Shown here: piece by piece, positions 43,972 to 52,100 of the stretch
Layout of the letters: each line of letters starts with the position of its first letter
Position numbering within the stretch: position 1 is the stretch's first letter
From: Chloroflexota bacterium
GTDB lineage: Bacteria > Chloroflexota > Anaerolineae > UBA4142
NCBI GenBank assembly: GCA_016215025.1
Contig: JACRMI010000076.1
Location: forward strand, 62,001 to 126,000
DNA length: 64,000 nucleotides
Direction of reading: 5' to 3'
Program-made: the position numbers and the translations under genes
The notes under the pieces: model-generated
Database searches by the model: none
Told to the model about the DNA's origin: nothing
The model's input: the letters and a program-made list of their open reading frames with translations, nothing else

Positions 43972-44793
43972 TTATTTCTTGCGCGGTGGAGTGGTTAATA
44001 TTTCGTTCAGTTTTGCCAGTGCTCGATCGCGAAGGTTGTAGATGGCTTGCTTGGTTTTATGCAAGCGGCGGGCGATTTGAGCGTCGTCTTGTTCTTCGAG
44101 AAAGGTCGCGATAATAACAAAGCGTTGCGCCGGGCTGCGCAATTGGTCAATCGCTTGCAGCATGTCCATGTGGTCTTCGACCCGATCGAAGGGCACAAGT
44201 GCTTGGTCGTCAGGAATTAGTTCCGCCAACGTCGAGCCGGATTCGTTATTCGACGGCATTTCATCCAACGAATCGGGGGTGGTAATTCGATCTAGCACAT
44301 CGCGCGAGCGCGTGTAGCGTTCGGAGATGAGGTTTTTGAGGATGGTGATCGCCCACGCTTCAAAGGCAACATCGCAGGGAAAAGGTTTATCGTAGATGAT
44401 GAGGCATGCTTGCTGGGCAAAATCGACGGCATCCGCAGACACATCTGCCCTGGGACGCCATCGGCGAATGAGGTTTACCGCGCGGTACGTGAGCAAAGTC
44501 TGAAGCTGCCCCCATGCAATCGCGTCTTTGTTTTCCAAAGCGACGAGGCGTGCAAATTCGTTAGTTGCAACCGCGATTACACAGTCGACGTACGCCTGAA
44601 GGGTCAAGCGCTGACTGCGGGAACGATGGGAAGTGAGCCGCTGGAAGCGTCCGCTCGCGAGGTTATGTTCAACCGAATGAACGATCAACTGTTCAAATCG
44701 GAACAGGTCGCTCGGTTTAAAGTTAGTTTTTGCAATGTGCTTTTGGCAGAGCGCACGCACAGCCGAGGGTGCAAGGGGCATTCGTTTTGGCAT
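43972..44793 (-). CDS. Sigma-70 family (ECF-like) RNA polymerase sigma factor
   Basis: The 273-residue protein has a region 2-like segment (VAFEAWAITILKNLISERYT) and a region 4 helix-turn-helix (DDAQIARRLHKTKQAIYNLRDRAL). The N-terminus is longer than in common ECF factors, with an extra helical part (1-100). It is followed by a zinc-finger protein and a TPR-CHAT protease, forming a likely signalling unit. The promoter has consensus boxes with a palindrome in the spacer. The ribosome site is poor; ATG 44781 is an alternative start. Confidence 0.83.
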   Translation of the reverse strand: MPKRMPLAPSAVRALCQKHIAKTNFKPSDLFRFEQLIVHSVEHNLASGRFQRLTSHRSRSQRLTLQAYVDCVIAVATNEFARLVALENKDAIAWGQLQTLLTYRAVNLIRRWRPRADVSADAVDFAQQACLIIYDKPFPCDVAFEAWAITILKNLISERYTRSRDVLDRITTPDSLDEMPSNNESGSTLAELIPDDQALVPFDRVEDHMDMLQAIDQLRSPAQRFVIIATFLEEQDDAQIARRLHKTKQAIYNLRDRALAKLNEILTTPPRKK

Positions 44794-44862
44794 CCGAGTA
44801 AAAGAATTCTGACCGGGAATGCATTATTTAAATAGCGACCGACCTGACGAGCTGGTTGCAAA

Positions 44863-44891
44863 ACTGTATCATACCTTGATACAAGTGTCAA
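44863..44891 (-). promoter_or_regulatory. Promoter of the sigma-CHAT cassette with operator in the spacer
   Basis: On the minus strand TTGACA (complement of 44886-44891), a 17-bp spacer and TACAGT (44863-44868). The palindrome TGTATCA-tacct-TGATACA (44865-44883) fills the spacer, as in sites for MerR-like or repressor proteins. Confidence 0.65.
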
Positions 44892-44917
44892 TGTCAGTAC
44901 AAGCAAGGAATGCCAGT

Positions 44918-45229
44918 ATGTCACGAATCGAAGTTTGGAAAAGCAATCCCCTTTGGCAAGCCGCCACTGTGGATGAAAAGCAGCGAGTGCTTTTATCGCT
45001 CCGCGATTGGCTAAATGTTTTTGGACAGAATGATCCAAGTGAGCAAGAACCTTACCTTATCTCAAAGGACGAGCTCGATTTGTTGGTGTGGACATCGACG
45101 CGGTCGGAGCTTGACGATGCCACACAGTTTGCGGTGATTGGCTTGGAACGCTATTTCGAGTTGGTGTCGTACATGTCAGCGACGAAAAAGCTTACGGCGA
45201 AAAGCATCGCGGACAAGCTGAGGCAATAG
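44918..45229 (+). CDS. Small protein of unknown function
   Basis: The protein has 103 residues from ATG 44918, eight bases after AAGGA, starting MSRIEVWKSNPLWQAATVDE. It is acidic and helical in appearance, with no cysteine, membrane segment or motif that I know. It is transcribed divergently from the sigma-CHAT cassette, across the palindrome-bearing promoter, so it might be a regulator or partner of that cassette. An upstream in-frame ATG at 44819 lacks a ribosome site. Confidence 0.55.
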   Translation: MSRIEVWKSNPLWQAATVDEKQRVLLSLRDWLNVFGQNDPSEQEPYLISKDELDLLVWTSTRSELDDATQFAVIGLERYFELVSYMSATKKLTAKSIADKLRQ

Positions 45230-45577
45230 AAGCAAAACCCGCTTGAACGATTTGATGGTGTGCATCGTCGATTCGGAATTGTCCGGTGTGCGCGTCGAGC
45301 CATCTGCTAATCAAATCATTCGCCAAGTCGGTCCGTACGATCGTGGAATGTGTCTGCCGAAGGAATAGTCGGTAGCACAAATTGAGCCGTCGGGTTCGAA
45401 CTGATGGCGTCCCTCCACGCTTGAAGGTGGTCATACCGGAATAGCTTGATCGACAGTTACTCAGTCCTTTGTCATTTCGAGCGGAGCGAGAAATCGCGGT
45501 CTACGCAAAACGAGACGCTACGCGTCGGCAAAAACCGCCTCCTCGAAATGACAACCTGAGTAGTAACGATCGACAAG
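45230..45577. other. Intergenic region without a supported gene
   Basis: About 350 bp follow the small gene. An 80-codon minus-strand frame (45192-45434) overlaps that gene and has no protein-like features. The region holds one 86-bp palindromic element and then a terminator. Confidence 0.6.
45469..45554. repeat. 86-bp palindromic element
   Basis: The ends TTGTCATTTCGAG and CTCGAAATGACAA are perfect inverted copies. It belongs to the family at 7545, 12983 and 62512. Confidence 0.88.
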
Positions 45578-45616
45578 AAAATCCGGTTTCTCGACACCGA
45601 GAAACCGGATTTTTTT
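45578..45616 (+). terminator. Intrinsic terminator before the lacI-type gene
   Basis: AAATCCGGTTTCTC pairs with GAGAAACCGGATTT and is followed by a T-run. It isolates the sugar operon from upstream transcription. Confidence 0.88.
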
Positions 45617-45652
45617 ACTATCCCGTCTGTTTTCCGTCGAACATTTGTTGGA

Positions 45653-45681
45653 TTGACACAAGCACTGAAATCGTTTACAAT
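45653..45681 (+). promoter_or_regulatory. Promoter of the sugar operon
   Basis: TTGACA (45653-45658), a 17-bp spacer and TACAAT (45676-45681). Confidence 0.85.
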
Positions 45682-45703
45682 CCCACTGTAAACGATTTCA
45701 GTG
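45663..45703. promoter_or_regulatory. Paired LacI-family operators
   Basis: CACTGAAATCGTTTACA (45663-45679) and its exact inverted copy (45687-45703) are 7 bp apart. Each contains TGAAATCGTTTACA, which fits the LacI/CcpA operator pattern with a central CG. The first covers the spacer and -10 box, so the adjacent LacI protein probably represses its own operon. Confidence 0.85.
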
Positions 45704-45718
45704 AAGAGGTCCTTGCAG

Positions 45719-46729
45719 ATGGTGTCCCCGACAAGTCAAGATGTCGCCAAAAAAGCCGGCGTCTCAGTCGCTACCGTATCGCGAGTCCTCAACGATTCTC
45801 CCCTTGTCAGCCCACAGGTTCGTGAGCGTGTTCTCTCCGCCGTCAAAGAACTCAACTACCAGCCGAATCGAACGGCGCAGCGTTTGCGCGCCGGGCGCAG
45901 TCACGTCATCGGCTTGATCATCTCCGATATTCAAAATCCTTTCTTTACCTCCGTCGTGCGCGGCATCGAAGATGTCGCCTACAAGTACAGCTACTCGGTC
46001 GTCCTCTGCAACTCGGACGAGGACGTTGAGAAAGAACAACTCTACATCGGTGTATTGTCCAGCGAGCGCGTGGCGGGCGTCATCATTGTGCCGACCGGCA
46101 ACGATTGCTGCTCGCCGCTGCTCAATCTGCAAATGCCCGTTGTGATGATGGACCGCGTCGTGCCAGGTCTCTCAACGGATTTTGTCGTTCTCGATAATGT
46201 GGCGGGAGCGTACGCGGCGATCCAACATCTCCTCGAACTCGGTCATCGCCGCATTGGCATGGTCAGCGCGCCGCCGGGTATTTCGGTTGGCACGGAGCGG
46301 CAACGCGGTTACGAAAATGCCATGCACGATTACGGCATTGCGGTCGATGCGATGTTGATTCAGCCAGGAAACTTTAAAGAGAATGGCGGTTATCAAGCGG
46401 CATCCAAATTGCTCGAGCTCAAGCCGCGTCCCACGGCGATTTTCGCCGCCAATAATTTGATGACGATGGGCGCGTACCAAGCCATCTCCGATAAAGGTCT
46501 GCGCATCCCCGATGATATTTCGGTGATTGGCTTTGACGATATGCCTTGGTTCGGATTGGTTCACCCACCTCTGACGGCTGTGCGCCAACCCACCTACGAA
46601 ATTGGCGCGCAAGCCGCCGAATTGCTTTTCGCGCGCTTGCTCGACTCGACGACGCCGATTCAACGAAAAATTTTGCAGCCTGAACTCATTGTGCGCAGCT
46701 CGACCGCTGCACCCGCGCGGCTAGTTTGA
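45719..46729 (+). CDS. LacI-family transcriptional regulator
   Basis: The protein has 336 residues from ATG 45719; a GTG at 45701 lies inside the operator and is unlikely. The helix-turn-helix is SQDVAKKAGVSVATVSRVL with hinge helix NRTAQRLRAG. The periplasmic-binding-protein-like core (LIISDIQNPFFTSVVRGIED, FDDMPWFGLVHPPLTAV) binds an effector sugar. It heads the sugar operon and is expected to act on the paired operators just upstream. The effector is unknown. Confidence 0.93.
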   Translation: MVSPTSQDVAKKAGVSVATVSRVLNDSPLVSPQVRERVLSAVKELNYQPNRTAQRLRAGRSHVIGLIISDIQNPFFTSVVRGIEDVAYKYSYSVVLCNSDEDVEKEQLYIGVLSSERVAGVIIVPTGNDCCSPLLNLQMPVVMMDRVVPGLSTDFVVLDNVAGAYAAIQHLLELGHRRIGMVSAPPGISVGTERQRGYENAMHDYGIAVDAMLIQPGNFKENGGYQAASKLLELKPRPTAIFAANNLMTMGAYQAISDKGLRIPDDISVIGFDDMPWFGLVHPPLTAVRQPTYEIGAQAAELLFARLLDSTTPIQRKILQPELIVRSSTAAPARLV

Positions 46730-46730
46730 C

Positions 46731-47816
46731 ATGACGACGCTCCAACTCCGCAATCACATTCCCATTGCGGGACCCGCGCGCCGCGAAGCCGCCGACGGCA
46801 CTGAAGCGCCGATGCGTGTGTCGCTTGGTTTCGAGCCGGCATGGTTTCACACCCGTTGCGGAGTGGAGTTCGACGAGCGATGGCATACTGATCCGGTTTA
46901 TCGACACGATTCGCTGGTCGCGTGCAAGCGTGAATTGAAACGCGCGTTTCCGTCGATTGATTACTGGGACGCGTTGAGTGATGCCGATATGTGGACGCTG
47001 TCGGGCGTGTATGGCGCGTACGTCGTCGCGCGATTGTTTGGCGCGGAATTGATATACGGTGTCGATCGTTGGCCCACGCCGCCGCGCCCGATGTTCACAC
47101 TCGACGATCTCAATCGAATCGATATCGAGAAATTATTGTCGAACGAACTCGTCGCAGATTTGCAGCGACAGATGGGTGTGATCGAGCGCGAGTCGGGACG
47201 GATTCACGGTTATTTAAATTGGCAAGGCGTGCTCAACAATGCGTTCATTCTGATCGGGCAGGATATTTTCACGGAGATGGTCGAGCGCCCTGCACTTGTT
47301 CATCGCGTGTTCGATTTCATCAGCGATGTGATGATTCGATTCGCGACAATGATTCAGTCGCGGCAAAGCGCCTCCGGTTTTAGCGTCGATCATTTGTCGG
47401 TGAGTAATTGCACCATCAATATGATGTCGCCCAAGTTCTGTCGCGAGTTTGTGTTCCCGTACGACCGGAAAATCGCCGAACATTTCACGCGCTTTGGCGT
47501 ACACACGTGCAATTGGAACGCGACGCCGTATCTGAAAGAGATTGCGCAGTTGCCAAACGTTGGCTACATCGATATGGGGATCGAGACGAATCTGGCGCAA
47601 GCCAAAACGCTTTTTCCCGAAGCACGCCGCGCCGTGATGTACTCGCCGGTGAAATTGCAGGACGCGACTCACGCGGAAATCGAAAACGATCTGCGAAAAA
47701 TTCATGACGTGCTTGCGCCGTGTGATATTGTGATGGCAGATATTCAAGTGACGACGCCGGATGCGCGTGTGAACGAATTTGTAGAGTTCAGTCGGATATT
47801 GTCTGGTTCGAATTAG
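46731..47816 (+). CDS. Uroporphyrinogen decarboxylase (URO-D) superfamily protein
   Basis: The 361-residue protein has the URO-D/MtaA-like barrel with GVLNNAFILIGQDIFTEMV, VDHLSVSNCTINMMSPKFC and THCNWNATPY-like HTCNWNATPYLKEIA. It lacks the heme-pathway context. Members near sugar operons are common, but their reactions are mostly unknown; methyltransferase-type relatives bind zinc through His/Cys residues like those in HTCNWN. It lies 1 bp behind lacI in the operon. Confidence 0.8.
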   Translation: MTTLQLRNHIPIAGPARREAADGTEAPMRVSLGFEPAWFHTRCGVEFDERWHTDPVYRHDSLVACKRELKRAFPSIDYWDALSDADMWTLSGVYGAYVVARLFGAELIYGVDRWPTPPRPMFTLDDLNRIDIEKLLSNELVADLQRQMGVIERESGRIHGYLNWQGVLNNAFILIGQDIFTEMVERPALVHRVFDFISDVMIRFATMIQSRQSASGFSVDHLSVSNCTINMMSPKFCREFVFPYDRKIAEHFTRFGVHTCNWNATPYLKEIAQLPNVGYIDMGIETNLAQAKTLFPEARRAVMYSPVKLQDATHAEIENDLRKIHDVLAPCDIVMADIQVTTPDARVNEFVEFSRILSGSN

Positions 47817-47911
47817 AATGTGCTGGCAAGGAGGTGATATCGAGCGCCTAAGAATTTGATCCCGCCTCTCAATGTTTTAAAAACAAATGGATTCATCCCC
47901 AGGAGGAGAAC

Positions 47912-49324
47912 ATGAGCGACAAATTGACCCGCCGTGAGTTTTTGCGACGAACGGCGATTGTAGGAGCCAGCGCAGCCGCGTTGCCCATTCTGAATGCATG
48001 TGCGCCCGCCACGCAAGCGCCCGCGCCTGCATCGTCCAGCGCGGCATCATCTTCGGTCAGCGTGCCTGCGGTCGTCAAGACGCCCGGCGACGCGTTTAGC
48101 TGGCAGCGCTTTAAAGGCGAAAAAATCGAAGCCTTGCTCATCAAGAACACGCAGGGCGATATCATGGTCAAGAATATCAAGGAATTTGAAGACTTGACCG
48201 GCATCACCGTCGGCATCGATCAACCGGCGGAACAACAGCAGCGCCAAAAACTCTCCGTCGAATTTTCGTCTGGTCAAACCAGCTTCGACGTGGTGTACTA
48301 TTCATTCCACGTGCAAAAGCGTTTGTTCGGCAAGAACAAATGGGTGACCGATGTGCGCGATTATCTCAAAGATCCGACGATGACCGCGCCCGAATTCGAT
48401 TGGGATGATTTTTCGGCTGCCGGTAAAGCGTGGGCAACCGAAGCCGATGGTCGTATCGACGCGCTGCCCAACAAGATCGATTACGGCGTGCTCTATTGCA
48501 ACAAGGACATTTTTGCTGCGAAGAATGTTCCCTTGCCCAAGACCTTTGACGATGTGGTGAATGCGGCAAAGACGTTGCACGATCCCAGCAAGAACATTTA
48601 CGGTTTTGTCGGCCGCGGTCTCAAGAACGCGAATGCGTACTTGTGGTGTCTGATGATCCTTGGCTGGAACATCGACGTGATCGATAGCAAGCTCAACTTG
48701 AACACCATGTCGCCCGAAGTGATCGAAGCGTCCAAGTACTATCAGAACTTGCAGAAAAACTATGCGCCGCCCGGCGTCGTCGGTTTCAATTGGAACGAAT
48801 CGCAGTCGGCGTTTGCGCTCGGACAGGTCGCGATGTGGTGGGATGGTGTTGGCTTTGCCGCCCCTCTCGAAGACGCGAAGAGTTCCAAAGTCGTCGGCAA
48901 GGTTGCGTATGTGGTCGCGCCCGCAGGACCCAAAGGGAATTGGGCAGGCATGACGGGCGATGGCATGGGCATTTCGTCCTTTAGCAAGAAGAAAGGACCC
49001 GCCTGGTACTTTTCGATGTGGGCGGCGAGCAAGGGCCTCCTCGCGAAATCGTTTGCCGCTGGCTCTGGCGCGCAAGCCCGCAACTCGGTTTACACCAATC
49101 CCGATGCGCTCAAGAGTCTCACGGTTCCGCAAGCGTGGGTGGATTGCGTGGTGAATTCCGGCAAGATTGGGCGACCGGCGCTGCCCATCGTCGTTCCCGT
49201 GACTGAGTTCCGTGACATCTTTGGTGTCGCGCTCACCAACATGATTGGCGGCGCTGACCCAGCCACCGAACTCAAGAAAGCCACGGACGAATTCAAACCG
49301 ATCTTGGACAAGAGCGAAGCGTAA
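47912..49324 (+). CDS. ABC transporter sugar-binding lipoprotein
   Basis: The 470-residue protein starts MSDKLTRREFLRRTA (twin-arginine-like) and has the lipobox ILNAC followed by an Ala/Ser linker. The family 1 extracellular solute-binding fold follows, with GITVGIDQPAEQQQRQKL, PNKIDYGVLYCNKDIF and FALGQVAMWWDGVG. It should capture the operon's sugar outside the membrane and deliver it to the two permeases. A good AGGAGG precedes the ATG. Confidence 0.93.
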   Translation: MSDKLTRREFLRRTAIVGASAAALPILNACAPATQAPAPASSSAASSSVSVPAVVKTPGDAFSWQRFKGEKIEALLIKNTQGDIMVKNIKEFEDLTGITVGIDQPAEQQQRQKLSVEFSSGQTSFDVVYYSFHVQKRLFGKNKWVTDVRDYLKDPTMTAPEFDWDDFSAAGKAWATEADGRIDALPNKIDYGVLYCNKDIFAAKNVPLPKTFDDVVNAAKTLHDPSKNIYGFVGRGLKNANAYLWCLMILGWNIDVIDSKLNLNTMSPEVIEASKYYQNLQKNYAPPGVVGFNWNESQSAFALGQVAMWWDGVGFAAPLEDAKSSKVVGKVAYVVAPAGPKGNWAGMTGDGMGISSFSKKKGPAWYFSMWAASKGLLAKSFAAGSGAQARNSVYTNPDALKSLTVPQAWVDCVVNSGKIGRPALPIVVPVTEFRDIFGVALTNMIGGADPATELKKATDEFKPILDKSEA

Positions 49325-49333
49325 TTCCTATCC

Positions 49334-49429
49334 AGACCCTAAAGGTTTCTTACCCTTATCGGGACGTGGCTAGGGTACGATACGCACGTTGATAAGGGTT
49401 TTGGTCAACGCAAGAAACCTTTAGGGTCT
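49334..49429. repeat. 96-bp nested inverted repeat between binding-protein and permease genes
   Basis: AGACCCTAAAGGTTTCTT (49334-49351) is repeated exactly inverted at 49412-49429. A second pair, ACCCTTATC/GATAAGGGT, lies inside. It may act as a processing or attenuation hairpin that lowers permease expression relative to the binding protein. Confidence 0.85.
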
Positions 49430-49441
49430 CCAGAGGTGCAT

Positions 49442-50350
49442 GTGACAACCGCAACCGCAACTTTAACCGCAAAACCCAGGACTGTGCGGCGACGTCAGGA
49501 CCTCTATGTCTGGTTCGTCGTTCCCGCCGTCGCGCTCATTCTGGGCGTCATCGTTTTTCCTTGGCTGTTTACACTGTGGATGAGCTTGAATGATATGCGA
49601 CTAGGCTCGGCGAGCGAATTTGTCGGCTTGCAGAATTTTGCAACGTTGGCGACCTACAAGCGTTTTCTTGAGACGGTCCCACGCACGTTTTACTTTACGG
49701 TTCTTTCCGTTCTTCTGCCGGTCATCCTCGGCGTATTTGCCGCCGAAGTCTTCCATCAGAACTTTCCTTTGCGCGGACTCTTGCGTGGCATCTACGTCGC
49801 GCCAATGATGGCAACGCCGGTTGCGATTGCGCTTGTCTTTACGATGATGTTTCATCCGCAGTTGGGTGTGCTCAACTATTTGTTGAGTCTCATCGGTATC
49901 CCGAAACAGCTGTGGGTCTATTCACCTGATACGGTGATTCCCGCACTGGTGTTGGTCGAAGTGTGGCAGTGGACGCCCCTCGTGATGCTTATGGTGCTGG
50001 GAGGTCTTGCGTCACTACCCACTGAGCCGTACGAATCGGCGGTGATCGATGGCGCGAATCAATGGGAAATGTTTCGCTACATTACCTTGCCGCTCATCAT
50101 GCCATTCTTGATGATCGCCATCATCATTCGAACGATTGATGCGCTGAAATCGTTCGACATTATCTACGTCATCACGCAGGGCGGACCCGGCACGGCGTCG
50201 GAAACGCTCAACTTGTATTTGTATCTGCAAGCGTTTCAATTTTTCCAAGTTGGACATGCGTCTGCAGTCGTGATCGTTTTCTTTGCGATCATCATGGTGC
50301 TCGCCATTATTTTGGTTGTGGCGCGGGAGAGGATCCGATGGAATCGGTAA
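49442..50350 (+). CDS. ABC transporter sugar permease (MalF type)
   Basis: The protein has 302 residues from GTG 49442, after AGAGG; GTG 49436 is possible. Six hydrophobic helices and the EAA loop YESAVIDGANQWEMFRYI identify a MalF/UgpA-type permease. It pairs with the next permease to form the membrane channel. No ATPase gene is in the operon, so a shared MsmK/UgpC-type ATPase elsewhere is expected. Confidence 0.92.
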   Translation: MTTATATLTAKPRTVRRRQDLYVWFVVPAVALILGVIVFPWLFTLWMSLNDMRLGSASEFVGLQNFATLATYKRFLETVPRTFYFTVLSVLLPVILGVFAAEVFHQNFPLRGLLRGIYVAPMMATPVAIALVFTMMFHPQLGVLNYLLSLIGIPKQLWVYSPDTVIPALVLVEVWQWTPLVMLMVLGGLASLPTEPYESAVIDGANQWEMFRYITLPLIMPFLMIAIIIRTIDALKSFDIIYVITQGGPGTASETLNLYLYLQAFQFFQVGHASAVVIVFFAIIMVLAIILVVARERIRWNR

Positions 50351-51198
50351 TGCCGTCTTCGAAATTTGGACTTTCTTATCGTGCGAAAAAATTGCTGGGG
50401 CGCATTGCGCTATTCTTTGCCGTGTTCGTCGTCGTGTCGCCTGCGTTTTTCGTTTTCTTTTGGATGTTATCACTCTCGCTCAAACACGAGATCGACAACA
50501 TCGCTTATCCGCCAATCTTTTTTCCCGACCAGCCCACGCTCGAGAACTATTTCAAAATTTTTCGCGAGAGCAATTATCTGCTCTACGCGTACAACAGTGT
50601 CATCGTTTCCGGCGGGGCGACGTTGATCGCGCTCTTGGTCGGCGTGCCAGCCGCCTATGGCATTGCGAAAGGGAAACGCCAAGGGTTGGGTATGTTGATT
50701 ATGATCGCGCGCATCACGCCCGGTTTGTCATACCTCATTCCCTTGTTCATCCTCTTTCGATTTATCGGCATCTCCGGCTCGTTGCTCGCGCTGACGATCA
50801 GTCATCTCGTCATCACCATTCCGATGGTCGTGTGGGTGATGATTAGTTTCTTTGAAGACATGCATCCGGAGTTGGAAGAGGCTGGCTTGGTCGATGGGTG
50901 CAACATCTGGCAGGCGTTTGTGAGCATCGCGATGCCGATTGCCCGACCTGGGATTGCAGTTGCTGCGATTCTTGCGTTCATTCAATCGTGGAACAATTTT
51001 CTGTTCGGCGTCGTCATCGCCGGACGCGAGACGCGCACGTTGCCAGTGGCGGTGTTCAACGCGATGACGTTCGAGCAATTGTCGTGGGGACCAGTCGCGG
51101 CAGCAGCGCTCGTCGTCACGCTGCCATCGTTGTTGTTGACAATTTTCGTCCAGCGCGATATTGTGACGGGGTTGGCGGCGGGCAGCGTCAAGGGATAG
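50338..51198 (+). CDS. ABC transporter sugar permease (MalG type)
   Basis: The 286-residue protein overlaps the previous permease by 13 bp. It has six predicted helices and the EAA loop HPELEEAGLVDGCNIWQAFV, typical of MalG/UgpE. Together with the MalF-type partner and the binding protein it completes the importer except for the ATPase. Confidence 0.93.
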   Translation: MESVMPSSKFGLSYRAKKLLGRIALFFAVFVVVSPAFFVFFWMLSLSLKHEIDNIAYPPIFFPDQPTLENYFKIFRESNYLLYAYNSVIVSGGATLIALLVGVPAAYGIAKGKRQGLGMLIMIARITPGLSYLIPLFILFRFIGISGSLLALTISHLVITIPMVVWVMISFFEDMHPELEEAGLVDGCNIWQAFVSIAMPIARPGIAVAAILAFIQSWNNFLFGVVIAGRETRTLPVAVFNAMTFEQLSWGPVAAAALVVTLPSLLLTIFVQRDIVTGLAAGSVKG

Positions 51199-51211
51199 AG
51201 ATTGAAAATTA

Positions 51212-51262
51212 GTAGCATAGCCGCTTGTCGGCGTTGACAACGCGCACGAGGCGCTATGCTAC
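51212..51262. repeat. Palindromic repeat after the permease genes
   Basis: GTAGCATAGC pairs exactly with GCTATGCTAC. Its right half matches the repeat at 8539 in reverse orientation. It could act as a transcript-end or processing hairpin. Confidence 0.85.
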
Positions 51263-51284
51263 GAATTTTTTGGAGCTGGGATAA

Positions 51285-52010
51285 ATGATTTCGACTGCGA
51301 CACTTGAAAAATTGCGCACGTTCGACACCCCGACGATTTGCAACATCATCGAAGTTTTCGACGTGCGCCCGCGCAACACCGGTTACATGGACCAGCGTAT
51401 TGTCGCCGCGTTTCCAGAAATGCCGCCCATCGTAGGCTTTGCGGCGACGGCGACGTTTCGCGCATTCGCACCCGTCCGCGACAGCGATGCATATTCCTCG
51501 TACGATAAGCAAGTGGAACGATTCGGCGAACTATCGGGACCGGCAATTGTCGTGTTTCAAGATTTGGATTCGCCCTCGGTGGCGGCGACGTTTGGCGAGA
51601 TCATGTGTACGACGTACCAATCGTTTGGCGCAGTCGGCTTGATAACGAGCGGCACCGGTCGCGACCTCGACCAGGTTCATAAAATCGGGTTACCCATTTT
51701 TACGAATGGCGCGTGTTGTTCGCATGGCTATTCGTCCGTCACGCAGATTCACATTCCCGTTCATGTTGGCGGAATCGCGATTTATCCGGACGATTTGCTG
51801 CACGCGGATCGCAACGGCGTCACGACGATTCCAAAAGATATCGCCGCCGAAGTCGCCGACATTGGCGATGCGTACGTCGCAGCGGAGATGCTCATCATCG
51901 ACGCGATGCGCGAACAGCGCGGCAATTTAAAATTGTTGCGTGAGCGCCAAGCGGCGCAAAAAGCCGAACTGGCAAAACTGCGCGCGCAAGTATCACGCGC
52001 GAAGAAATGA
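51285..52010 (+). CDS. RraA-family protein (HMG/CHA-type aldolase-like)
   Basis: The 241-residue protein has the RraA-fold motifs FGEIMCTTYQSFGAVGLIT, SGTGRDLDQVH and HADRNGVTTIPKD. Relatives are class II aldolases such as 4-hydroxy-4-methyl-2-oxoglutarate aldolase, or the RNase E inhibitor RraA. In a sugar operon an aldolase or decarboxylase role on a 2-oxo acid is more likely. The tail is a charged helix. Confidence 0.85.
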   Translation: MISTATLEKLRTFDTPTICNIIEVFDVRPRNTGYMDQRIVAAFPEMPPIVGFAATATFRAFAPVRDSDAYSSYDKQVERFGELSGPAIVVFQDLDSPSVAATFGEIMCTTYQSFGAVGLITSGTGRDLDQVHKIGLPIFTNGACCSHGYSSVTQIHIPVHVGGIAIYPDDLLHADRNGVTTIPKDIAAEVADIGDAYVAAEMLIIDAMREQRGNLKLLRERQAAQKAELAKLRAQVSRAKK

Positions 52011-52019
52011 AATTATCAC

Positions 52020-52085
52020 AGTTCCCTCATTCCCTTTATTTCCCTTGTTTCCATGACAAAGGGAAACAAGGGAAATGAGGGAACT
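52020..52085. repeat. Inverted repeat before the isomerase-like gene
   Basis: The left arm AGTTCCCTCATT and right arm AATGAGGGAACT match, with inner CCCTTGTTTCC / GGAAACAAGGG. It lies in the gap between two operon genes, ending 16 bases before the next ATG. Confidence 0.8.
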
Positions 52086-52100
52086 GAACTCGGAGGAACT

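Noticed and set aside
45192..45434. Minus-strand 80-codon frame as a gene
   Set aside because: It overlaps the small plus-strand gene, has no ribosome site and its composition is not protein-like.
45701..45718. GTG start of the LacI-type gene
   Set aside because: It lies inside the second operator; the ATG at 45719 has GAGG upstream.
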